Assembly (NCBI GenBank): GCA_004556455.1
Contig: SFGY01000004.1
Coordinates: 208,384-272,383 of the forward strand
Source: Clostridiales bacterium
GTDB taxonomy: Bacteria; Bacillota; Clostridia; Saccharofermentanales; DTU023
Length of the DNA stretch: 64,000 nt
Reading direction: 5' to 3'
In this document: in pieces, positions 52,598 through 61,627 of the stretch
How the letters are laid out: each line of letters starts with the position of its first letter
How positions within the stretch are numbered: the stretch's first letter is position 1
Translations under genes and position numbers: made by a program
Notes under the pieces: generated by a model
What the model saw: the letters and a program-made list of their open reading frames with translations, nothing else
What the model was told of the DNA's origin: nothing
Databases searched by the model: none

Positions 52598-55363
52598 GTG
52601 CAAATGGGAAGCGATGAGGCCAATGTCGTCAGATCTTCGATGATAAAACAAGGACCTGAGGCTTATCTGAAGGAAATGAAGCGCCGTGAACGTCAGCGCT
52701 CCTTTTTCTCTTTTTTCCTGCCCTTCATCATCCTTGCCCTCTCCTTTGCGGTACAGAATGTTTTTCCTTTTGGCGACAGGCATATCCTGACCGTGGATCT
52801 TTACCATCAATATGCTCCCTTTCTTATGGAGCTGCGAGATAAACTTCTGACCGGAGAGAGCCTTTTTCTCTCCTGGCGTGGAGGACTCGGCTATAACTTT
52901 TATGCAACTTTTACCTATTATCTGGCGAGTCCTCTCAATCTGTTATCCCTCATCTTTCCCGAATCTGCTCTGTCTGAACTGGTCTCTTTTCTGGTTCTGT
53001 TAAAAATTGGACTTGCAGGCTTTTGTTTCCACCTCTTTCTCAAAAAGAGCAGCAGACGTGATGGTCCTCTTGCCCTTGCTTTTGCCACAGCCTATGCTCT
53101 TTCCGGCTTTGTCATGGCTTATTTTTGGAACATCATGTGGCTGGACACGCTCTATATGCTTCCTCTGACCGCATTGGGAATGATCATGCTTCTGCGTGAG
53201 GGAAAGATGAGCCTCTATATTTTCAGCCTCGCCCTGCTTATTATCTGTAACTTCTATACTGGCTTTTTTGCCTGTGTTTTTCTGGCCTTTTACTTTTTTG
53301 TTTGCTTTGAGCGAGTTTCCGTGGGACGCAGTCTGTCTTCAACTTTTCTTAGCTTTAGTAAAATGCTGATTTCAACCCTTCTTGGTGTCGGCCTCAGTAT
53401 GATAAGCTTGTTTCCCACCATCATGGCTCTGCGTCGTACTTCGGCTAGCGGCGACAGTTTCCCCACAGATTTTGTCTACAGCGATCCATTTATTGATTTT
53501 CTGAGCCGCCTGCTACCCTTTGCCAAACCTTCTATCCGCAGTGGCATGGCCAATATTTATGTCGGTTCTTTTGTGCTGCTGCTCTTTTTTGTATACCTGA
53601 GTTCGCAGAAAATCCCCGCTGGACGCAAAACCCTTAACCTCTCCCTGCTCGCTTTTCTATTCTTTAGTTTTAACAATAATGTGGCCAATTTTATCTGGCA
53701 TGGTCTGCATTATCCTAATCAGTTGCCCTACCGTAATTCTTTCGTTTTCTGTTTTTTTATTTTGGTCATGATGTACGATGCCCTGCCTTCACTGCGACAA
53801 CTTGAGGCGCAAAATTTCTGGTCGTATGTCGGTGGGCTGGTGCTGCTACTCATGCTGCTCAACAAAATTGACGCGGAAGCTTACACGGTCAGCTCGGTTT
53901 ACCTTGGTATTGCTTTTATTTTGCTCTATGCCCTGTTTTTCTCTCTTTACTCCACACAAAAGCGAAAAAGCGGAGGAATGTCGGCGACTTTATTGAGACG
54001 ATTCCCTGAATTAAGGAAGACATCGGTACTCTCTATTTTGCTTCTGACTTTGATGCTTGCTGAACTTTGCCTTAACTCACTGCTCTCCATCAGCTCGGTT
54101 GCAGATGCGGAATACTTTGGTTCCCGCGAGGACTATAAGGCCGGGCCTGTTCCAGAACAAATTGCCTCCGTAGCCGACAAATTGCGCCGCGAAAATCCTC
54201 ATGAAATTCGTCGTATGGAAATTCTGGATGCCAAAACAGTTAATGATCCGGCACTATACCGCCTGGACGGCATTTCTATATTTAACTCGACCTATCCCCA
54301 AAAACCTGTTGAATTGATGGGCAAATTAGGCCTTTCCAGCAACGGCATTAACAGTTATCAATTTCTGGGATCAACACCTGTGCTCGATAGCCTTTTAGGC
54401 CTGCGTTATCTCTTTTGCCGCCAGGGTGTCAGGATGGAACCGCTGAGAAGGGAAAAAATTTACTCCAGCGCGGAACTTACTGTTTATGAAAGTCCATCAG
54501 CTCTGCCGCTGGCTTTTCTTGCTCCCGAAGAGTTAATCTCAGGTTTGAGCCCACAAAGTGAGGTGGCTGATTTTACACCCTTTCGGACACAGACTTATCT
54601 TTTCAGAGAACTGACAGGGGCTGGAGCTGTCTTTGAGAGTCAGGATTTGAGTCTTGACGATTCGGCCACCGTTGGTTTTGAAAAGTTTGATGGTCAAAAG
54701 CCTGAGCTGATGAATCTGTCGCGCAACGAAAGCCCGAATGGGGTCCTTGAATTTATGGCGCGTGCAGAGGTCGACGGAGACTATTATGTGGCCTGGAAAG
54801 CCGATGGTTTGCATTTAAGCGAGGTCAAACGCTGCAGTCCTGGCGATGAAATCAAGCTGGGCAGTAAAGCCTCCAACGTCACACAGCTGGGACATTTCCA
54901 AAAGGGGGAAGAATTCAGGATCCGCGCAGCTTTTGATTCTGAGAGTGCCAGTAAAAGTGGGGCATTTAAGCTCTGGTGTGCGCGCTTAAACGATGAAGTC
55001 TTCGATAATACTATCGCAAAAATTCAGGCTGAAGCTCCTGAATTTAGTCGCGCAAAAAGTTCAGAACTGGTCTTAAGAACTCATTCCGATGAAGCCAGAT
55101 CCCTCTTTTTCTCAATCACAGAAGATCCAGGCTGGACCTGTTTTGTCGATGGGGAAGAGCAACCACTATCGATTATTGAGAACTGTTTTATGGCTGTCCC
55201 CCTGTCTGCAGGAGAGCATCAAGTACGCATGAGTTTCTGTCCCCAGGGTTTTCGTACCGGCGCTATCGTATCTCTTCTCTCATTGCTTCCGGCGCTGGGC
55301 ATTTTGGTCTATGAACTGCTGAGCCCTCACAGAAAGAAAGAAAAAGCGAAAAGCTTAGAATGA
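52598..55363 (+). CDS. YfhO-family multi-pass membrane protein
   Basis: A 921-residue membrane protein of the YfhO/GT-C-like family, implicated in decorating cell-wall polymers such as lipoteichoic acid with sugars. About a dozen TM helices lie between residues 30 and 510, with the family loop LTVDLYHQYAPFLMELRDKL in the first extracellular loop, containing an Asp typical of lipid-linked-sugar GT-C enzymes. An extracellular domain (about 520-890) and a last TM helix (about 885-910) follow. Start: GTG at 52598 has AAGGAG 6 bases upstream; ATG at 52604 is 12 bases away. The sugar transferred is unknown. Confidence 0.85.
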   Translation: MQMGSDEANVVRSSMIKQGPEAYLKEMKRRERQRSFFSFFLPFIILALSFAVQNVFPFGDRHILTVDLYHQYAPFLMELRDKLLTGESLFLSWRGGLGYNFYATFTYYLASPLNLLSLIFPESALSELVSFLVLLKIGLAGFCFHLFLKKSSRRDGPLALAFATAYALSGFVMAYFWNIMWLDTLYMLPLTALGMIMLLREGKMSLYIFSLALLIICNFYTGFFACVFLAFYFFVCFERVSVGRSLSSTFLSFSKMLISTLLGVGLSMISLFPTIMALRRTSASGDSFPTDFVYSDPFIDFLSRLLPFAKPSIRSGMANIYVGSFVLLLFFVYLSSQKIPAGRKTLNLSLLAFLFFSFNNNVANFIWHGLHYPNQLPYRNSFVFCFFILVMMYDALPSLRQLEAQNFWSYVGGLVLLLMLLNKIDAEAYTVSSVYLGIAFILLYALFFSLYSTQKRKSGGMSATLLRRFPELRKTSVLSILLLTLMLAELCLNSLLSISSVADAEYFGSREDYKAGPVPEQIASVADKLRRENPHEIRRMEILDAKTVNDPALYRLDGISIFNSTYPQKPVELMGKLGLSSNGINSYQFLGSTPVLDSLLGLRYLFCRQGVRMEPLRREKIYSSAELTVYESPSALPLAFLAPEELISGLSPQSEVADFTPFRTQTYLFRELTGAGAVFESQDLSLDDSATVGFEKFDGQKPELMNLSRNESPNGVLEFMARAEVDGDYYVAWKADGLHLSEVKRCSPGDEIKLGSKASNVTQLGHFQKGEEFRIRAAFDSESASKSGAFKLWCARLNDEVFDNTIAKIQAEAPEFSRAKSSELVLRTHSDEARSLFFSITEDPGWTCFVDGEEQPLSIIENCFMAVPLSAGEHQVRMSFCPQGFRTGAIVSLLSLLPALGILVYELLSPHRKKEKAKSLE

Positions 55364-55378
55364 AATCGAGGAAATCTT

Positions 55379-55885
55379 ATGGCTAAAAGACGTGATTATC
55401 TGAATTGGGATGAATGTTTTATGGGGGTTGCTCTGCTCGCGGCTCAACGCAGTAAAGACCCCAATACCCGCGTGGGCGCTTGTATCGTCAGTTCGGAGAA
55501 CCGCATCGTTTCTGTTGGGTACAACGGAATGCCGAATGGCTGTTCCGATGACGAATTTCCCTGGGAGAGGGAGGGGGATACGCTCAATACGAAATATCCC
55601 TATGTCTGTCACGCGGAGCTTAATGCGATTCTCAATGCATCCAGTCCGCATATGGATGGCTGCAAGCTCTATGTCAGCCATTTCCCCTGTAATGAATGCT
55701 GTAAAGCCATTATTCAGAGTGGCATTCGTGAAGTGATTTTTCTCTCCGATAAATATCATGACAGTGATCAGAGCAAAGCATCCCGCCGTATGATGGATGC
55801 TGCGGGTGTGCGCTATTATCAGCTGGACAGCACAAGGAAGACAGTGACGATTTCCTACGAAGCTGAAACATGTCAACCGTTGTAA
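55379..55885 (+). CDS. dCMP deaminase (ComEB-like)
   Basis: Zinc enzyme turning dCMP into dUMP for dTTP synthesis. 168 aa. It has RSKDPNTRVGACIV, the zinc and proton-shuttle motif HAELNAILNA, and the second zinc motif SHFPCNECCKAII. In Bacillus the homologue is called ComEB but is not needed for uptake. ATG at 55379 after GAGGAAA, 15 bases after the YfhO gene. Confidence 0.94.
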   Translation: MAKRRDYLNWDECFMGVALLAAQRSKDPNTRVGACIVSSENRIVSVGYNGMPNGCSDDEFPWEREGDTLNTKYPYVCHAELNAILNASSPHMDGCKLYVSHFPCNECCKAIIQSGIREVIFLSDKYHDSDQSKASRRMMDAAGVRYYQLDSTRKTVTISYEAETCQPL

Positions 55886-55989
55886 ATATTTTCAAGAAGC
55901 TGCGGAGCCCTCTGCCGTTAAATCATGATGAGCTCAGGCATAAGCACGAAGTTCAGCAGTGTCGCTGATGAACCGCTCTGGTCGTGAAA

Positions 55990-56784
55990 TTAATCATTTC
56001 CCTCAAGATCAGCGCGTTCAGCTGTGCTGAGGCGGGCAGGTTCATTATCACGCGAATCTTCCAGCAGGGCATAAAGATCGCGCAGCTCCTTTTTACCCAG
56101 ATAGCGCCATTCACCGCTTTTCAGCTGGCCCAGTGTGATGTGCATGATACGCAGACGACAGAGATCCAGAACCTCATAGCCAAGGGCTTCACACATGCGC
56201 CGGATTTGGCGGTTTAAGCCCTGGTGAATGGTGATACGAAAGCGATCTGCACCCTTGCGCCGACAGCGGGCGGGAAGAGTCTTCTGTCCGAGTATTTCTA
56301 CGCCTTCAGCCATGGCTTTGAGAAAGGCCTCATCAAAAGGTCGGTCTACGCGAACAAGATATTCCTTGTCGTGGCGGTTCCCGGCCCGTAAAATTTTATT
56401 GACGATGGAGCCGTCGTTAGTGAGTAAAATCAAGCCCTCGGAATCACGATCCAGCCTTCCTACGGGATAAATACGTTCGGGATAGTTCATGAAGCTCACA
56501 ATATTGTCCCGGCGCCTCAGGTCTGTAGTACAGGTAATGCCGCGGGGCTTATTGAGAGCGATATAAACATAATCGTCAGCTTGCCGTGCTGAAATCGGCT
56601 GATGATCAATGCACAATACATCGTTTTCAGGGGAAAGTTTTGAGCCTAAACCGATCGTTTCACCGTTGACCGTCACACGTCCGCTTTCAATCAATTTATC
56701 CGCTTCACGACGACTGCAGAACCCACTGTCTGCAATAAAACGGTTGACACGCATTTCTTTTGCGGCTTCATTGCTCCCGCTCAT
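55990..56784 (-). CDS. RsuA/RluB/RluF-type pseudouridine synthase
   Basis: Isomerises a uridine in rRNA. 264 aa. N-terminal S4 RNA-binding domain (RVNRFIADSGFCSRREADKLIESGRVTVNG in sections) and catalytic domain with Asp in PVGRLDRDSEGLILLTNDG, plus HQGLNRQIRRMCEALGYEV; closest in pattern to RluF. The start overlaps the end of the histidine kinase gene by 17 bases, with AAGGACAAGG upstream. A C-terminal acidic tail of about 30 residues follows the fold. Target position in rRNA unknown. Confidence 0.93.
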   Translation of the reverse strand: MSGSNEAAKEMRVNRFIADSGFCSRREADKLIESGRVTVNGETIGLGSKLSPENDVLCIDHQPISARQADDYVYIALNKPRGITCTTDLRRRDNIVSFMNYPERIYPVGRLDRDSEGLILLTNDGSIVNKILRAGNRHDKEYLVRVDRPFDEAFLKAMAEGVEILGQKTLPARCRRKGADRFRITIHQGLNRQIRRMCEALGYEVLDLCRLRIMHITLGQLKSGEWRYLGKKELRDLYALLEDSRDNEPARLSTAERADLEGND

Positions 56785-58921
56785 CGTCCTTGTCCTTTCT
56801 CCGAAAGTTCAGCTGGTTCCGCTTTTCCATCTTTTCTTTTGAAGGTATGGCTTCAGCCTTGCGCTCTTTTTGTCCGTCAGCGGAATGAAGAGAAGTGGGT
56901 GCTTTTTTTCTGAAATTAAAGCCCTTGCGCTTTTTATTTTTTTGTTGATTGAGCTTTTCAGCCGCAGCAGCTTTTTTCTCAGTGCTCTTATTCAGGATAG
57001 TCCCGGCAGCCTGCGGCACATCATGGCGGAGAGAGTGAATTTCGCTTTCGTCTCCGCTGCCATCCCCCTCGTTGTCCGTGTCGTCCTCGTCGTAAACATC
57101 TTTCAGGTAGCTCTGCTTGCGCATGACATCAGCTGCCAGATGCAGGCTCAGGCTAAAAGTAGACCCTTTACCCAACTCAGAGCTCACTGAAACTTTCATA
57201 CTCAGAATATCCGCCAGAGTTTTGGCAATGGAAAGACCCAGACCGGTTCCGCTTTCATTATGTGCTTTGTCGGCTTTATAAAAACGTTCGAAAACAAAGG
57301 GAAGGTCATGTGGAGCAATACCGGTCCCGGTATCCTTAACAGAGAAGATGAGCTCCCCTGGTTCGGTGCGGGCCATGAACGTAATCTCACCATCCTGAGG
57401 CGTAAATTTCAGGGCATTATCAAAGTAAATAATGAGAATCTGTTCGATGCGGTCACGATTACCCCAGGCCATCGGCAAAGCTGTGGATTTTTCAGCTGTA
57501 AACGAGGTCCCGTGATCATCGGCCATCATGGCAAAACGCTGGCTCATTTCTGAAAAGAGGTCTTCGCTGTCCAGGGGTTCCTGATGGATAAAAGAGCGCC
57601 CTGACTGCAGACGGGAAAGCTCAAGCAAGTCGTTAATCAGACGCGAGAGGCGCATGGTTTCTCGTAAAAGGATATTGTAATAGCGCTGACGATCTTCTTC
57701 ACTTTTGACCATGCCATCACTTAATGGTTCGAGCAGTGCTCGCATGGCTGTGATCGGTGTTCTCAGTTCATGCGAAACATTGGCGATATAATCTCGCCGG
57801 GTCTGTTCCAGACGATCAGCTTCTGTAATATCCCGAAAGAGCCCAACAGCAGCGGAGATCCTGCCTTCGGCATCGACAATCGGGGTGATTTGACAGGATA
57901 TTTTTTTCTTATCACTGTCTAAAGTCAGTTCTTCCTTGATACTCTCGCCCTCACTCAGGCATTTTTTGAAGAGCTGGTCAATCCCATAAATGGCCAGCAG
58001 ATCAGCTGCTGTCACCGCTTTGGGATTGCGGCCAAAGATCGTCCAGATCATGGCATTGCTGCGGGTAATTTCTCCATCACCGTCGACGGCAATGATGCCC
58101 TCAGCGATACTGTTAATGATTTGCTCCAAACGGTTTTTTTCCAGCGTGAGCTGATTGATGCTGCTGGAAATGCGGCTGGACATGCGGTTGATGGAACGCC
58201 CAAGATCACTGATCTCGTCCTGGCCATCTTCATAGGCGCGGTGGCTGAAGTCGCCTGCAGTGATGGCCGTGGCCACACTGCGAATGGCATTGAGTGGCCG
58301 CACCAGCCTGGAGGCAAAAAAGATGATGGGAATAATCAGGATAAGTCCAACCAGTAAACTGGCCAGAAAAAGTGAACGGGTAAGGCCGCGCAGTCCAAGA
58401 TCTAATTCTGCAAGGGACTGTACCATGACGACACTTCCCCGCAGATTTCCCATCTGCAGATCAGTCTGATTTGCAAAGAAAGGTGCGGCGACGAAAAGAA
58501 AGTCGCCCCTGGCGCCGCTCAGGTGCTGCACACAGGAAGGTTCGCCCCCATCAGCTATCTGAGCGTTCAATTTTAAGGCTTCGGCCTGCATTTCCTCCTT
58601 GAGCTCCTCCGGGGGAGGGGTCATAAAAACGGAGGCGTCGTCGCTCACGGTTGGATTAAAGATGATAAAAGTCCAGACGTGAAAAAATTTGTAGGAAATA
58701 TCGACCAGGTTAGCATAACTGTTTGATGAAAAAGTTCCACTGGAAAAACCGTTAATCTGGCCTGCCGCCCATTCTGCCTGAGGCAGTAGCTCATTCCGTT
58801 TCATATTGACCATGGTAGGTCGGGTAAAGGCATTATAAATAGCGCTCGTAAAAATGACCCAGAGCATCAATGCAGAGATGAAAAGGGCAAGAATACGGGA
58901 GAGAAAAAAGTTCTTGCGCAT
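56768..58921 (-). CDS. Membrane sensor histidine kinase (PAS, HAMP) with low-complexity C-tail
   Basis: Two-component sensor, 717 aa. TM1 (about 8-28), extracellular sensor domain (about 30-180), TM2 (about 183-205), HAMP (RLVRPLNAIRSVATAITAGDF), PAS (about 265-365), HisKA with phospho-His384 (ANVSHELRTPITAM), and HATPase with N box (FDNALKFTP), G1 (DTGTGIAPHDLPFVFERFY) and GTGLGLSIAK. The layout matches PhoR/WalK. After the ATPase domain there is a tail of about 120 residues: acidic (DEDDTDNEGDGSGDES), then Lys/Arg-rich, absent from typical kinases. The cognate regulator is 14 bases upstream. Signal unknown. Confidence 0.93.
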   Translation of the reverse strand: MRKNFFLSRILALFISALMLWVIFTSAIYNAFTRPTMVNMKRNELLPQAEWAAGQINGFSSGTFSSNSYANLVDISYKFFHVWTFIIFNPTVSDDASVFMTPPPEELKEEMQAEALKLNAQIADGGEPSCVQHLSGARGDFLFVAAPFFANQTDLQMGNLRGSVVMVQSLAELDLGLRGLTRSLFLASLLVGLILIIPIIFFASRLVRPLNAIRSVATAITAGDFSHRAYEDGQDEISDLGRSINRMSSRISSSINQLTLEKNRLEQIINSIAEGIIAVDGDGEITRSNAMIWTIFGRNPKAVTAADLLAIYGIDQLFKKCLSEGESIKEELTLDSDKKKISCQITPIVDAEGRISAAVGLFRDITEADRLEQTRRDYIANVSHELRTPITAMRALLEPLSDGMVKSEEDRQRYYNILLRETMRLSRLINDLLELSRLQSGRSFIHQEPLDSEDLFSEMSQRFAMMADDHGTSFTAEKSTALPMAWGNRDRIEQILIIYFDNALKFTPQDGEITFMARTEPGELIFSVKDTGTGIAPHDLPFVFERFYKADKAHNESGTGLGLSIAKTLADILSMKVSVSSELGKGSTFSLSLHLAADVMRKQSYLKDVYDEDDTDNEGDGSGDESEIHSLRHDVPQAAGTILNKSTEKKAAAAEKLNQQKNKKRKGFNFRKKAPTSLHSADGQKERKAEAIPSKEKMEKRNQLNFRRKDKDDEREQ

Positions 58922-58935
58922 GGCAGTTCCTGCTC

Positions 58936-59649
58936 TCAGCTTTTACTTTTGCCCGTATTTATACCGGCTTCAAATTTATAGCCCACGCCGTAAACAGTGA
59001 TCAGAGAATAGCTGTGAGTTTCCGCGTGAATCTTCTGGCGGATGCGTTTAATATGCGTGTCGACTGTACGTGTATCACCGTAATAGTCATAACCCCAGAC
59101 CTTGGAGAGAATATCCTCCCGGGTAAACACCTGGCCCGGATGAGAGGCCAGCAGGTAGAGAATCTCGACTTCCTTGGGGGTGAAGGTGACCGGTTCCTGG
59201 TCGATCAAAACCTGATAGTTGTCGATATTGATCTCCAGTCCTTCACAGCGAACGATGCAGTTTTCTTTATCTTCGCTTTCACCGGTACGGCGGAAAATGG
59301 CCTTGATGCGGGCAATCACTTCGCGCGGTGAGAAGGGCTTAACGATGTAGTCGTCCGCCCCAAGCTCCAGTCCGAGAATACGATCGATTTCCTCGCCTTT
59401 CGCGGTCAGCATAATGATGGGAACCATCGACGTTTTACGAATTTCACGACAGACATCCGTGCCGGACATTTTGGGCATCATCAAATCCAGAATCAGTAAA
59501 TCCGGCTCCTTTTCTTTAAAGAGAGCCAGAGCTTCATCGCCGTTTTTAGCTGATATATGCTGAAAGTTTTCGGCATCGAGGTAGAGACCAAGCGACTCGT
59601 GAACAACGGGATCATCATCGGCAATTTCAATAAGCGGGATGCTATGCAT
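58936..59649 (-). CDS. OmpR/PhoB-family response regulator
   Basis: 237 aa. Receiver domain with acidic Asp11-13, phospho-acceptor Asp55 (LLILDLMMPKMSG), the Thr and Lys of MLTAKGEE and YIVKPFSPREV; then a winged-helix DNA-binding domain (FTPKEVEILYLLASHPGQVFTREDIL, YGDTRTVDTHIKRIRQKI). Paired with the downstream histidine kinase. ATG at 59649 after AAAGGAG. A TATAAT on the minus strand at 59725-59730 may be its -10. Confidence 0.95.
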   Translation of the reverse strand: MHSIPLIEIADDDPVVHESLGLYLDAENFQHISAKNGDEALALFKEKEPDLLILDLMMPKMSGTDVCREIRKTSMVPIIMLTAKGEEIDRILGLELGADDYIVKPFSPREVIARIKAIFRRTGESEDKENCIVRCEGLEINIDNYQVLIDQEPVTFTPKEVEILYLLASHPGQVFTREDILSKVWGYDYYGDTRTVDTHIKRIRQKIHAETHSYSLITVYGVGYKFEAGINTGKSKS

Positions 59650-59814
59650 GGAAAAACTCCTTTAATTACAAGCTTTTAAGATTTTCATTTAAGTTAGTGG
59701 ACATTTTTTAAATTTCTGAAGTAAATTATAGCTCATTCCTGACAGCCCTGTATTCCGTCAGATATTTATTCGAACTGGAGAAGCCTCATTTTTTCTGAAA
59801 GACGGTGTTAAGCC

Positions 59815-59844
59815 ATAACAGCTGCAAGTTGCCTATGCTATACT
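59815..59844 (+). promoter_or_regulatory. Possible promoter of the methyltransferase gene
   Basis: ATAACA at 59815-59820, 18-base spacer, TATACT at 59839-59844, giving a leader of about 27 bases. Confidence 0.4.
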
Positions 59845-59877
59845 CTGAGCATTATACGAGAGCAGGAAGGCGCCTGG

Positions 59878-60756
59878 ATGATTATTACAAAAAACTGGCA
59901 GGATTACGAACTTCTCGATGCAGGACATGGCGAAAAACTTGAACGCTGGGGGAAAGTCATCCTGCAGCGTCCTGATCCCCAGGCCATCTGGGAAGCTGAG
60001 CCCTGGCAGAATCAGGATGCCATTTATCATCGCAGCCATAAAGGAGGCGGAGAGTGGGAATACAGGAAAAAACTTCCTGCTTCCTGGAAAATTCAATATC
60101 CGTCTATTGTGGGGCCGCTTTCTTTTCGCGTTGAACCCACGGCCTTTAAGCATACCGGTCTTTTCCCTGAACAGGGGGCGAACTGGGATTATATTGCTGC
60201 CCGTGTTCAGGCTGCGAAAAAAGCAGGCTTTCAAGTGCGCGTGCTGAACCTCTTTGCTTACACTGGCGGGGCGACCCTAGCTGCTGCGGCCGGTGGGGCT
60301 GATGAAGTCGTTCATGTCGATGCCTCTAAAGGCATGAATGCGCGGGCCAGGGAAAATCTGGAACTTTCCGGGCTTGCTTCGTCCTATGTGCGTATTTTAG
60401 CGGACGATGTGCTTAAATTTGTGGCGCGTGAAAAACGGAGGGGACGCCTCTACACGGGGATCATCATGGATCCTCCGTCATACGGTCGGGGACCTGGCGG
60501 CGAAGTGTGGCAGCTTGAGGAGCGTCTCTGGCCGCTGGTCAAGGAGAGCTGCAAGCTGCTTGAACTTGACAACCCCTTTGCCTTTTTTATTCTTAACTCT
60601 TACACGACGGGTTTTGCTCCTTCTGTGCCGGCCAATCTTCTGCGTCTGGCTCTTGGTGGAAGGGGAGAGGCCAGAGCTGAAGAACTCGGCTTGCCTGCCA
60701 GCCGACGTCCTCTCATTTTGCCCTGTGGCAGCACCTGCCGCTGGGAAAACTCATGA
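59878..60756 (+). CDS. RlmI/RlmK-like SAM-dependent RNA methyltransferase
   Basis: A class I methyltransferase, 292 aa, related to the 23S rRNA cytosine methyltransferase group. It has the SAM motif VLNLFAYTGGATLAAAAGGADEVVHVDASKG in sections, an acidic DDVLKFV loop and the catalytic motif IIMDPPSYGRGPGGEVW. The N-terminal PUA domain of RlmI is missing. It overlaps the following pseudouridine synthase gene by 4 bases (ATGA), pointing to a joint rRNA-modification unit. The substrate position is not known. Confidence 0.87.
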   Translation: MIITKNWQDYELLDAGHGEKLERWGKVILQRPDPQAIWEAEPWQNQDAIYHRSHKGGGEWEYRKKLPASWKIQYPSIVGPLSFRVEPTAFKHTGLFPEQGANWDYIAARVQAAKKAGFQVRVLNLFAYTGGATLAAAAGGADEVVHVDASKGMNARARENLELSGLASSYVRILADDVLKFVAREKRRGRLYTGIIMDPPSYGRGPGGEVWQLEERLWPLVKESCKLLELDNPFAFFILNSYTTGFAPSVPANLLRLALGGRGEARAEELGLPASRRPLILPCGSTCRWENS

Positions 60757-61553
60757 ACATCATGAATGAGGCGCTGCTTCAGCGGCCGTCAGGGTTGAGT
60801 GATTCTGGCCTGTATTTTCAGTTTGATGCTGCTGCGCTGGGCCGGCTCCCACAGGCCTGTTCCAAACTGGCATCAGGCGTGACCATCCCTATTCTCTATG
60901 AAGATAATCACCTGCTTGTTGTTCTTAAGCCGGCTGGACTTCTGGTACAGGAAGATCGCCGGGGTAAACCCGATCTTCTGAATTTGCTTAAAGATGATCT
61001 CGCCAGGCGCGGACACAAAAGTGGTGAGGCCTGGCTCGGCCTGGTACATCGACTTGATCAGCCTGTTTCCGGAATTATGGTCTTTGCCAAAACGTCTAAG
61101 GCAGCTTCCCGCTTGTCGCAGGCTTTCCGTCAACGCGAAGTGGAGAAAATTTATCATGCGGTTGTGCGTGGCCAGGTGAAGGAAGAAAGGGGAGAGTGGC
61201 TCGACCGTATTTCCAATAAAAAGGTCCAGGGCCGCTACCAGCTTAGTCCTGGGGGCAAAGCCTCTTCGCTTGAATTTGAACGTGTCAAGCTCTGTTCGAC
61301 CCCACCGATGACCCTCTTGCGCATCACTTTGGGAAGCGGACGCTCACATCAGATCCGGGTTCAGACTTCCTCCCGCGGGTTCCCCCTGGCGGGAGACCGG
61401 CGCTACGGTCTTATGGATGATTTGGACCGCAAGCTTCCCGCACCGGCGCTCATCGCTACGGAGCTTAGCTTTTTGCATCCTGTTCAGAAACGCCTTATGC
61501 ATTTTCAGCTCAGCCTTCCGAACGAAAGCCCCTGGAATTTCTTTCTTTCCTGA
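60753..61553 (+). CDS. RluA-family pseudouridine synthase
   Basis: 266 aa. The catalytic motif GLVHRLDQPVSGIMVFAKT carries Asp102; the surrounding signature (ILYEDNHLLVVLKPAGLLVQ, GSGRSHQIRVQ) is typical of the RluA/RluC/RluD group. There is no S4 domain at the N-terminus, only about 45 residues before the core. Translationally coupled to the upstream methyltransferase. Whether the target is rRNA or tRNA cannot be decided. Confidence 0.92.
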   Translation: MNIMNEALLQRPSGLSDSGLYFQFDAAALGRLPQACSKLASGVTIPILYEDNHLLVVLKPAGLLVQEDRRGKPDLLNLLKDDLARRGHKSGEAWLGLVHRLDQPVSGIMVFAKTSKAASRLSQAFRQREVEKIYHAVVRGQVKEERGEWLDRISNKKVQGRYQLSPGGKASSLEFERVKLCSTPPMTLLRITLGSGRSHQIRVQTSSRGFPLAGDRRYGLMDDLDRKLPAPALIATELSFLHPVQKRLMHFQLSLPNESPWNFFLS

Positions 61554-61554
61554 T

Positions 61555-61583
61555 TTGCCCTGCTTTATTTTTATGGCTATTAT
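61555..61583 (+). promoter_or_regulatory. Possible promoter of glf
   Basis: TTGCCC at 61555-61560, 17-base spacer, TATTAT at 61578-61583, about 45 bases before the glf start. Confidence 0.5.
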
Positions 61584-61627
61584 GAAGTCATTAATGATCT
61601 GCATTTATCTACAGAATGGAGTAAAAA

